DNA of 64,000 bases from Xenopus tropicalis (Eukaryota; Chordata; Amphibia; Anura; Pipidae): positions 133,081,104 through 133,145,103 of the forward strand of contig NC_030678.2 of the NCBI RefSeq assembly GCF_000004195.4. Direction: 5' to 3'. The number at the start of each line of letters is the position of its first letter. Position 1 is the first letter of the stretch. The translations under genes were made by a program, and so were the position numbers. The notes below the pieces were generated by a model. The model searched no databases. It was not told where the DNA came from and was given only the letters and a program-made list of their open reading frames with translations. Below, piece by piece: positions 48,715 through 58,400 of this stretch.

Positions 48715-48809
48715 CAGTATGTATTATTGCACTACAGTGTATAGGTCCAATGTATGACAATACCTGGCATCCATTGAAACCATACACTGTAGTGCAATTA
48801 TATGCACTG
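48715..48809. repeat. 95-nt imperfect hairpin, miRNA-precursor-like
   Basis: Perfect 17-bp core stem: attgcactacagtgtat (48726-48742) with atacactgtagtgcaat (48782-48798). Outward pairing continues for about 10 bp with two mismatches. Inward pairing (ggtccaatg with cattgaaacc) leaves a loop of roughly 20 nt. Both strands fold. It could be a miniature foldback transposon, a MITE-derived small RNA gene, or neither. Confidence 0.6.
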
Positions 48810-48899
48810 AAGAATAACTCTGCAAATAAAAATGCTTTAAACCACTAGAAGGAACTTGACATTACAATGCAGAATTTAAGCATCAACATATCCCATGGT

Positions 48900-49190
48900 A
48901 ACGATGTGTGGGTCAGGAAAAACTCAACCCGCACCTGACCCTATCCCACAAAATGTTGCCAATGTAGGACACACACCCAATCTGTGTCTTTCTGCTCTGT
49001 AAGCTACTTTTGCATGCACCCTAGGTTCCAACACATGGAAACTTCGGGAGCAGAGGAAGAGCGTACTTCCCCAGTCTGAACAGCACCCAACCCAAACCTG
49101 CAATGGTCGCCCAAATATCAACCCTAACATGTCTGACCTATGGGTAAACCCGTGTGTCTTCCAGGTAGCGAGTTAACCCGCATATCAATA
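48900..49190 (-). repeat. Dispersed repeat, copy 2 (inverse of 10196-10485)
   Basis: Contains gtcaggaaaaactcaaccc, gcagaggaagagcgtacttc, cccagtctgaacagcaccca and aatggtcgcccaaatatc, the reverse complement of copy 1's blocks. The low-stop frame at 48924-49130 mirrors the frame in copy 1, but no family is recognised. Confidence 0.8.
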
Positions 49191-49495
49191 TTCCACGGTG
49201 CTATACAAAGGGCGTATACATCAAACATACTGATTACGTATAATTACTGACAAATACAGTTAGAGAGTTAAAGAGCCCTGCTGGTTAACTTACAGCCTAA
49301 CAGATTTAAGAGGAAGTAGTAATTGTGTAATATGAATGGTTATATCTAATTAATTAACCTATTTTAATACAGTTAAAAAATCAAATTTAGCATCTGTGTG
49401 CCTAGAATTGCAGTTCACAAACAAGCAGATAGTCTTGCGTCAAACATACAGTACTTATTGAAGCTATAGAATACACTGTGCCTAACTGTTCTTAC

Positions 49496-49613
49496 CAGAA
49501 TCATCCAGTCGTGCTTTTTTATTTGGGATGTCACTGCTGTCATCATCAGACATTTCCATTTCCTCTTCCCGCCGGATCCCCATAAGTTGCTCACTTTGTG
49601 CATTTCGTAGATC
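49496..49613 (-). CDS. enox1: enox1 coding exon (MGIRREEEMEMSDD linker), 118 nt
   Basis: The acceptor ends ttttag and the donor is gtaag. It starts in phase 0 and ends with one extra base (G). The 39 codons read DLRNAQSEQLMGIRREEEM, then an acidic run EMSDDDSSD, then a basic patch PNKKAR, then LDDS. The LMGIRREEEMEMSDD core is shared by ENOX1 and ENOX2. After it, ENOX2 has the EEMTE motif discussed as its drug-binding site. Here the linker is SSDIPNKKARLDDS with no EEMTE, which supports ENOX1. The NKKAR patch resembles a short basic signal, but no function is claimed. A 21.5-kb intron follows. Confidence 0.97.
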
Positions 49614-50879
49614 CTAAAAAATAAAACAAATCGATGAACTTACAACCAAACAGGCAACCTTGTGACAAAAATTATCATTTAATACAGACATTCACATGAA
49701 CCCAATTCAGTATGTGGATATGCTAGATTAAGAGCAATATAGGTGGTTTACACTCTACACAGGAAGTGAAACCAAAGAAGAAGCTAAAAGGATGCATTTC
49801 ACTGGATAAGTAATGTTTGCTATTCCTAATTACTTTAAAATAAATGGCACTATAAAAAGCAAAACTATTTGAAAAATTCATTATAAGGCTTTTGTTTTCC
49901 TAAAGCACCACTGTTTTGTACGGAAACTGGTATGACACGATTCAAGCTGTCCAACAGCTAATGCAACCGGGCAGAGATAATGTAGTGCCTCTATCTTTTT
50001 TGGTGCAGAGAAACAGAAAGTTGATAGTGTCTCATTTGGTCCTAATAATGCTGCCAAGTTTAATGTAGGAATGCAACCTGCAGCTTTTCACCTGGTTGAC
50101 ATCTAATTTTTCTACTGACAAAGGGTTCAATCCCAAAGGAAGCCTGCATTTTGGAATCTTTACAGTCACGTGAAAAGAATCCAGAATGCGCTCCATATAT
50201 AGCTTTCATTATCTGACAAATGTCACAGCAATTCCCATGAAAAATGCAGCAGATGCTCCCACGGGAGTTCCTTCTGTTCAACAGAGCACATTGCAAGAGA
50301 GGACTGTAATGAATGTTCAGACTCCTATTAAAATGGCATCTCAAGGCAAATAATGAATGGTGCTCTTTACAAAAGCAGCTATCAGGCCCACTTTATCTTG
50401 TATATGGTCTGAAATTACTCTCTTAGATGTATTACTTTATCAGTTAAAAAAAAAATTTGTATAAATTGTACGAGTTATCACTGTTTTATTCTAAACAAAA
50501 AAAGAAAAACAGAAAATAAAACTAGAAAAGCATTAACTTAAATCTATGTGTAAGGTAGATAATACATCATAACCTGATGATGGAATATGCACACTGCAAA
50601 TTTGTATGTGTTCTGTGCTTAACAAATCATCAGTATGAATGCACAACTGTTGCTGAACAACAAACACAGCATCCTAACAATGGATGTTTACAAATGCAGG
50701 AAATATCAGTTAAACAGCTGGAAGGCTACCGGTTACTAAGTTACAATTTTTTATTGTTTACTTGTGGACAAACACTGTCCTACTTTCTTGGTTTTAATTA
50801 CAAATTGCATGCTCTACTCCCCAAACTGCCACTAAGTTCTTTATCCAATCCCTTATATTATCCAATATAAACTATTGCA

Positions 50880-52115
50880 GGCCCCTGGTATGCATTTCCT
50901 ACTGCAAATTCTCCAAACTATGCAGTTCTGAGAAAGAACCACCTCTTAACTTCAAAACTAGTCCAGGGCTCCTCTGATGCCTGGACACACAGCCCCCCAC
51001 CCCCCCTGTGGGGCAACATTTATGACTCTCACTCTCACTTTACCTCCATACCAGATTTTGCTAGATGGGTCCAGATTAGAATTAAAACTCAGGGGGATAT
51101 AATGTCAGGTGGAGAATGCGAAAGTTATGTTGTAATAAGGCAAGAGGTTCATACCCCTCCAGAGAGGTTCCGATATTTACAGTTTCAGCATGCCTTCTTG
51201 GTACAATTCCCTACACAGAGTGTAAACTTAACTGAAACAACACTGGGAATCTATTTGCATAGACAAGACTTGATTAAGCCATTGTCCTGGTTATACATCA
51301 TACGCTCTACAATGGACCCTTCGCCCTTAGAGAAACGCAGGATTAAATGGCTATTTAGAGATATCCCTGGGTTCTGGGTTAGATGAGAACATGTGGAATG
51401 ACGCTGGTCCCAGAGCTATCTATCTCTATGAGGGACCTATAGCTCCTGTCCTATTCCAGAATGTGTTATTTGCAATTGTTATACAGGCATAGGACCCGTT
51501 ATCCGTAATGCAGTTATCCAGAAAGTTTCATATTACGGAAAGCCTATCTTCTATAGACTTCATTTTATAGAAATAATTCACATTTTTAAAAAATATTTCA
51601 TTTTTTTTGTAATGATTAAACAATACCTAGTACATGATCGCAACTAAAATATCATTAATCCATATTGGTGGTAAAACAATCCTACTGGGTTTATTTAATA
51701 AATAATTTTTTAGCAGGGTTATGGTATGGAGATCCAAATTACAGAAAGATCCCTTATCTGGAAAACTCCAGGTTCTGAGCATTCTGGATAATAGTTTCCA
51801 TACCTGTACTATGCTAAGAAGGCAATTTTATTGCGCCGGAAATTACTTGTGCACCCCCTCCCCCTACAATTTTGTCAAAAACTAGAGAACAATTCACTTC
51901 CAAGTCAAAGACTCACATATTTAACAAGAGGTTGCCTGGAGAAATCTAAGGCCATACGGGGGACCTGGGTGGAACTGCATAATACCTGAGTCCTTCCTAG
52001 CCATAGTATGATTTGTGCCCTTGCCTCATTCTTCCCTCACCTCTCCCATTCTCTTTTTTCCTTTCTTTTTCTTACTTTGTTAATGTAAATTCTTTTTTTT
52101 TTTAAATTGAAAAAT
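50880..52115 (+). mobile_element. 3' end of a Tx1/L1-like LINE, split by a palindromic element
   Basis: A plus-strand frame at 51102-51386 includes RFRYLQFQHAFLVQFPTQS and KPLSWLYIIRS, typical of the region after the RT domain in L1/Tx1-type ORF2. After the nested element (51483-51808) the frame's relatives continue (AKKAILLRRKLLVHPLPLQ, then TREQF-like text), ending in an A-rich tail (ttgaaaaataaag) near 52115. Several stops and shifts show it is dead. It is 5'-truncated, starting near 50880. Confidence 0.72.
51483..51808. mobile_element. 'CAGGTATGGGACC' family element nested in the LINE
   Basis: Left end tacaggcataggacccgtta. The interior is in the inverse order (aaaacaatcctactgggttt, ggagatccaaattacagaaa). 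Right end attctggataatagtttcca, tacctgta. It splits the LINE coding relic, so it is younger than the LINE. Confidence 0.82.
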
Positions 52116-52854
52116 AAAGTAAAGTTCTAAAAGTAAAGTTCAACAAACCCTACTATGAACTATGTTCAACAGGACAACATCCTGTCCTCATCAATAAATG
52201 ATACCGGTATAAAGGAAGCTTTCCAGTGGCCGAAGCAATAGGCTTAGATGAAAAAGAGAATTTCACTAGCACTAGCTGTTGGAACATTGGATAGTAGTGT
52301 ACAAAACATGTGATAAGATATTAAACAACATGAAAAAAGAAAGGTGATTTAGAAGAAACAAAATCACAAATAAAAACAAGGTACACAAGTAATTAAGCTG
52401 GTTGCCAATTAGCAGTATGTGCAACCTATAAAAAGGTTTGTCAATCAGTGTAATGTGGGAGTCAGATAGCCAACTAACATTCAGTTCCTGAACTGCAGGT
52501 GCATCAGTCACCAACGCTAAAAAATTGTTTAACACGTGCAGCAGAACGGTGTCAAGAAATAAAAATTGTGCCAAGCACAGTGGTCACAAGTCAAAGGCTA
52601 TGAGAAGGGGCAGACAGACATTTAGCAGTACACTGTTAAAACTGTTGAATAGATTTTTGCCTCCTTCAAAATACAGACCAGTGTCCCACTAGACGCAATT
52701 CATAAGATGTATAAAGGCTGCTCTGAAGGTAAAAGGTGTGCTAGATTTTTTTGGTTGATTTATCCACATCCTAAATATTTAAAAACAATACTGAAGAAAA
52801 ATAAATGTTCTCTGAAAGGTTCTTTACACATACAGCTCGTAGTCCAAGTGATAC

Positions 52855-53168
52855 TACAGGTATGGGACCCGTTATCCAGAATGCTTGGGACCTGGGGTTT
52901 TCCGGATAAGGGATCTCCTACTTTAAGTCTCCTAAAAAAAAAATATTTAAACAGTAATTAAACCCAATAGGATTGTTTTGGCTCCAATAAGAATTTATTA
53001 TTTTTTTAATTGGGATCAAGTACAAGGTACTGTTTTATTATTACAGAGAAAAAAAGGAAACCATTTTTAAAAATGTGAATTCTTTGATTAAAATGGAATC
53101 TATGGGAGATGGCCTATCTGTAATTTTGGATAATGGGTTAATGCGGATATGGGGTCCCATACCTGTTC
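52855..53168. mobile_element. 'CAGGTATGGGACC' palindromic element (near complete)
   Basis: Left end tacaggtatgggacccgtta. Middle block aacccaataggattgttttg. Right end gcggatatggggtcccatac, ctgtt. Slightly diverged in the right arm. Confidence 0.85.
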
Positions 53169-53195
53169 TACTAAACCACAACACATTCTTTTGGG

Positions 53196-53325
53196 GTAAT
53201 GTAATAAAAAGTGCAAACCCTCTAGTAACCTATAGTAACCAACCAGGTGTTTACTTTTAAACATCTGACCAGTAAATGCAACCTTTTGTTAGGGGTTATG
53301 GGCACAAAAGTGGTACCAAGCTTTG
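53196..53325. mobile_element. Short MITE related to 10845-10990
   Basis: Begins gtaatgtaataaaaagtgc and has ctatagtaaccaaccaggt and gttaggggttatgggcac. The right terminus has diverged. Confidence 0.6.
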
Positions 53326-55821
53326 CAATTTTGGTTAAAATTATCCTACCCTACCTCGCCCTTTGCTGAATAATAGGAAGGGACACATTTAAGAAAACTG
53401 CTACACAGAAATAGGGTTTATTTTCCATTAGAATTTATGTGCATTACTTATAATCGATAACAATGCCTAAGTCTTCATATAAAAAGGACTAACCTCTTCA
53501 AACAAAATTCTAATTTTGCTACTTACCATACCTATATTTACTGCACATAAGTGCCATATATAAATCATTACGTTATGAAGACAATGATTGTAACCATAAT
53601 ATAAATCATGTTGTGAACTGGTAGAGTATTATCCTGTAACACATAATGGCTTACTTTAACAGAATAATTGCTTACCTTCCTTTGTCTAAAAACAAAGCGA
53701 ACTGAAGAATGAGAAAACAGAGGCCTAGTTATCAAGCTCAGTTTTTGATGAGAAGGTTATTTGCATTTACAAACCTGTTACATACTTGCTAGTGGACTGC
53801 ATTTTATCAGAGATCTTTAGCTCAGGACAAATGTACTCAACGAAAAATTTCTATTTTCTAATTTTCTCATTGCTCCTATTAAACATGAACAAATTTCAGT
53901 TTCATATAAAAAAAATTCTGGCAGAAGCTTTAAACTTTGGATGAACTCAATTATGAGCTTAATATGCTGGTAACTTTTTAAATCTGGCCACTGCTACTAA
54001 AGACTCAAAATGAATTTTTGTTGCCTCATCATTGGCTTGGGCCATAATGTATAAACCAAAGATAACATAAAGACACTGTGTTGTCTGAAAATAAGGTCAA
54101 TACAACCAGGACTTATTGCGGCAGAAAGAGGTTTATAATGCTCATAAAAAATCCAGAGGTTGGCAGATTTTGTACTGGAATTCCCATTGCTTTAGTAGGA
54201 AAACTGGTTATAGTTGCTACTTCTAGATGGCAAGAAACATGGTTTATTAAACCCCCACAAAAACAATAAAACTTTTTTTTGTAGACAGCTACAAACAGAA
54301 ACTGAAAATGTCCACTTGTAATATGACCCTTAGGCCTCAGGGTACTATTTAAAATGTAATAGTAAATTTAGGGAAAATACAAATTCAGTTAGGCTTCTTT
54401 TGTGCGGCAATGTAAAATCAACACACAATTGGGAGTGCTATAACAGATATTATTTCCATTATAACAGGATCACAGCTAATGGGCCAATTTTGCATTTAAT
54501 ACACATATATTTTGTAACAGATATTATATATAACCTCTATAACACTCTTGCCAGCTATAATATAATCTAAAGCATAAGAAAACAGTTAAAACATCACAGT
54601 TTTATTCATTCTCATTATTATACTTTCAACAACAGCACGTTTTATTGGTTGTATGCAGCAGAAGTCAGAATTCAGAGTAGCAATCAATCACAAACAGAGG
54701 TGAGTTATGGGACTGCTCAGTACAAGCTGGATTCCCATTCCCATATAATCAAGAAGTGTGAAGGTCCAGTCCAAGCAGCTGAAGAATGGTTTAGCACTAG
54801 TAAAACAGGAGGATTCTAATATATTTCTATTTTTTTTTTTGTTTAAATATTGCATGCCCGTGATACCGAATTTACACAAGAATTTAAAATCAATTTTAGG
54901 CTCCTTACTTACTTAACTGTTTAATTTAGCTAAGAATACAAAAGTTTACCATTATACCTGATGTTTATTAACATACGGTACCATTGAAGTTTCATACTAT
55001 ACTGTACCACCGTATAGTATCATATTATTTCATACTATTTACCCACTGAATATGCATATATGTAATATAAGAAAAGAGCTTGATAAAAAGGCCCTAGAAC
55101 ATTAAATTTAATACATAATAAAAAGTTAAATGAAAAGACGGATTACTTACTTGTTCAAATACAGGTTCACAGAAAATGCAATTTCTGAACAAGAAATGGA
55201 AGCTGAGTGACCATAGTAAAAATTAAAAAGGCCAGAGAAGGATCCTGAATTTAATCATTTAAAGATTATATTTTAAATAAAGGACATGCATTTACAGGTG
55301 TAAGAAAATGAAAGCACACAGTAACATGCTCAAGCTTAAAAGGTGCACTCTCACCCAAAGGGTACCATAATAATATTTCTTCTACCCAGTAAGTGAATTG
55401 CTTACATTACATATACACTATATAAATATATGTAACTAGTATCTTTCTGAAAATTCAGCTTATTGTGAATGATATGGACATCTGTCAACTCATCTTCCAG
55501 TATTTGCTTATTTCATATTTGTTGGACAGTGAAGGAAAAAACAGAATGCGTAGGAAATCTGAGGTTGGATGAGACTGCAGCTTTAAACACACTGCATACA
55601 TCTTGTTATAAAATGTTATACTCTTTAAAGAGACAGTACGTGACTGCTAAACCGTTACCCCTTTTACCCAGAAAAAAAAACAAATGAGCTTCTGTCTTTT
55701 GGATATATCCAGCATTACCATTACTGTCCCTTTAGCATAACATCAGTCAGTGAAGAAGTATTCAGCCTAAAATGTCTATATTAAGAGATCTGTAAAGACA
55801 ATTAGATAGTTTCTCACAAAC
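53326..55821. other. Intronic DNA, nothing recognised
   Basis: AT-rich. No exon-like segment apart from the candidate at 55822-55922. Confidence 0.45.
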
Positions 55822-55922
55822 CTGTTGAGAGACTGCTATTAACTGTACGGCCTCTTCTTGGTTATCCACCAGGGAAAACAAATCTGTCTTATGCAAAAAA
55901 TCGCCTTTAAACCCACCTTGAA
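55822..55922 (-). other. Candidate alternative (mutually exclusive) enox1 exon, 101 nt
   Basis: On the minus strand, 97 bp past the donor of exon 56020-56126, an AG acceptor (ending actggcag) is followed by 101 nt with no stop and a donor cag|gtttgt. The segment starts in phase 1 and ends in phase 0, exactly like the neighbouring 107-nt exon, so either could join 60553-60765 to 49496-49613 in frame. Using both in series would hit a stop within this exon. The frame gives 34 codons ending NQEEAVQLIAVSQQ. It shows no clear homology to the neighbouring exon and I do not recall it from ENOX1. A chance open frame of this length is quite possible and the acceptor tract is weak, so this is only a candidate. 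Confidence 0.22.
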
Positions 55923-56019
55923 CTGCCAGTTAATAATATACTAAAATTTAGCCCAGAAATAAGTTTTCTTTTTTTTTTTAATTAATGAGAGTGATGGAAA
56001 GAAAAACAAGCACACCCAC

Positions 56020-56126
56020 CTCACAGTGCTTTCGCCAAATGTCAATATTCTTGCGCTGAGCTTTCGAGAAATGGTCCCATGCTTTTTGTCTGGTGGAAGC
56101 GTTGAAAACGGCCACAATCTGCTCAA
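56020..56126 (-). CDS. enox1: enox1 coding exon (KAWDHFSKAQRKNIDIW region), 107 nt
   Basis: The acceptor ends accaaag and the donor starts gtgggt. With the carried-over T from the previous exon it gives 36 codons and ends in phase 0. The peptide contains FEQIVAVFNASTRQ, KAWDHFSKAQRKNID and WRKHCE, an almost invariant stretch of ENOX1. A cysteine (in KHCE) sits where I recall serine in human; Cys is notable in a thiol-exchange family, but its role here is unknown. The upstream polypyrimidine tract is weak. About 97 bp downstream on the minus strand lies a separate phase-matched candidate exon (55822-55922). Confidence 0.97.
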
Positions 56127-57339
56127 CTTTGGTGAACAAGGAAGTCAAACAAGACAAGCAATTTATGTTGTGGTCATTCCAGAAAAAGCAAAATAAAGAC
56201 ACCTGGTTCCTATGGATAATGTCCGAAGACATCATCGATAGCCACCCAGTTGTGCCTTTTGTACTTACATGGTTTTAGTGTTGGAGATGTGTCCCCCAAT
56301 CGTCTCTCCAATACTGAAGTTTAGATAAAGACCTAACACTTAGGTCTGCCAAGTACTATAAAACTCAGTTATGATATATTTTAAATGCATTAATCCCCCC
56401 CTCAAAGATATATACAGTTATTGGAAAAAAGAAAAAAAGATCCCTCCTCAGATAAATGACACTGCCTTATTTCCTCAGCAATATCACAAATTCAATTTTA
56501 ATTTTTAACTTGACAACTTGACTTGACTATGACGAATACGCTACTTTCCTTAAAGATTAAGTCACAAAAGATATGACTAAAAATTATGCACCACATGCTG
56601 GTGCCTGCTGTATCAGCCAGAAGTTGCAGGAGCCTTATGGCAGCGAGGATCAATGCCTACAATGTTGTCCACCACAGTTCCTTTATGCCATGAAGGCCTT
56701 TCCCTGCCACGTGACATCACTGGCATATACAATGTGTTCATCAGCATACAGTATGCATCTACAGAAACACAGAGCACGATGAGCATGTGCTTCACTGCAA
56801 CACCAGGATCAGACACAGCAAAGATCATAAGTTCATGAAACTATGGGGAACAAATTCACAGACTTGGATCTCTAGCGTCATAAGGCTGCAGTCCCTTGGA
56901 GGGGGTGCAGAGCTCCTGGGGTGGGGGCCCTGCTCCTCCCAGCCGACCCTGCTTGAGATAGAAATGGAGGAATTTGACTGGCCTGTACCCTGTCAAAGTA
57001 TCAACTGTGGGATGAATTGGAAAGCTGACTAAGTCAGGCTTAATCCTAAACACCATTGCCCAACCTCACTAATGCTCTTCTAGCTGAATAGAAGCAAATT
57101 TTCTTAATGATGTTCTAAAATACAGTGGAAAGCCATCCAAGAAGAGTAGAAGCCAATACAGCAGCAAAGGGAGGGCCAACTTTATATTAATACTCTTGGA
57201 TTGAGAATTAGATGTTGGACAGGCAGGTGTCCAGATACATTTGGCTGTATAGTATATTTTGTTGTAGAACCCTGTTTGCAAAACAAATTGGGACATTGTG
57301 TAAAATGTATATAAAAAAAAAGAAACGGATGATATGCAA

Positions 57340-58400
57340 CTCATTAAACCCCCATATTTAATAGCAAATATTATAAAGACAACTCAAGTGAGAATTTTTT
57401 TTCTAAAAAAAAATATATGCTTGTTATGAATTTGATGCTAGCAACACATTTAAAAAAAAGTTGGGACAGGGGGCAACAAAAGACTGAAAGAGTTGTGTAA
57501 TGCTAAAAAGACTTCATCCCAGAGAGGCTGGGTGTCTCAGAAGTAAAGATGGGGAGGGGAACACCACTCTTTGATACACTGCATGGGCAATTATTGTAAC
57601 AATATAAAGAACAGTATTGTGGAGTATTTGGAGATTTCATCATCTACAGTAGACAATAACATTAAAAGATTCAAAGAATCCAGAGAAATCTCTGTATGCA
57701 AGGGACAAGGCCAAAAGCCAATATCGGTTGCATGTGATCTTTGGATCTTTTTAGGTGGCACTGAATGAAAAAGAGATGCCATTCTGTAGTGGAAATTACT
57801 GTATGGGTTCAAGAATATTTCTAAAAACCAATGTCTGTGAAAACAGTTCACCACAAATGCAGGGTAAACAATATATAAAGTGATCGAGAAAACCGATGCT
57901 GTTTTGGGCCCAAACTCATTTAAGATGAACTGAGGCAAAGTGGGAAAACTTCAATCAAAATTTGAAATTCTTTTTGGAAATCATGGAGACAGGTCAAGTC
58001 CCCTGGGCTAAAGAGGTGAAGGCCCATCTGACTTTTTAATCAGTACACAGTTTAAAAGCCAGTGTCAGTGATGGTATGAAGGTGCATTAGTGCATACTGC
58101 ATAAGCAGCTTGCATATATAGGACATTAAGCCTAAATGAAACGTATGCTGCCATCCAGACATTTTAAAGGGAAGGCCTTGCCTATTTCAGCAATACAATG
58201 CCAAACAACATTCTGCACACATTACAACAGTATGGCTTCATAGAAAGAGTGCCCGGATGCTAAAATACAAAAATATGATGAGAGACCCCAAACATGCCCC
58301 TATCCCAGACTTTTTATTTAATATGTCGTATTTTACTATTTTCAATTAAATATAGGGTTTAAATGATTTGAAAAACACACAATTTTTTGTATTTATATTT
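57340..58400 (+). mobile_element. Degenerate Tc1/mariner-like transposon with internal deletion
   Basis: Recognisable DNA blocks of a fish/frog Tc1-like family run in order: gcaacacatttaaaaaaaag, ttgggacagggggcaacaaa, gaaatcatggagacaggtca, agccagtgtcagtgatggta, tatttcagcaatacaatgcc (the FQQDNA block with a changed base), aacattctgcacacattaca, then a jump to aacatgcccctatcccagac. The part that should hold the third catalytic residue is deleted. Multiple stops; inactive. Ends are approximate. Confidence 0.72.

Noticed and set aside
48924..49130. Open frame with a mirrored counterpart at 10262-10465
   Set aside because: Both arise from the same dispersed repeat in opposite orientation; no coding pattern or family recognised.
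56860..56960. GC-rich patch (gtcccttggagggggtgcag), considered as CpG island or exon
   Set aside because: Few CpGs, no splice-site context in the gene's frame; it may be a repeat fragment.
57571..57938. Frames of 65 (plus) and 115 (minus) codons in the 57.6-57.9 kb region
   Set aside because: They lie inside the degenerate Tc1-like element; neither follows its transposase frame over any length.
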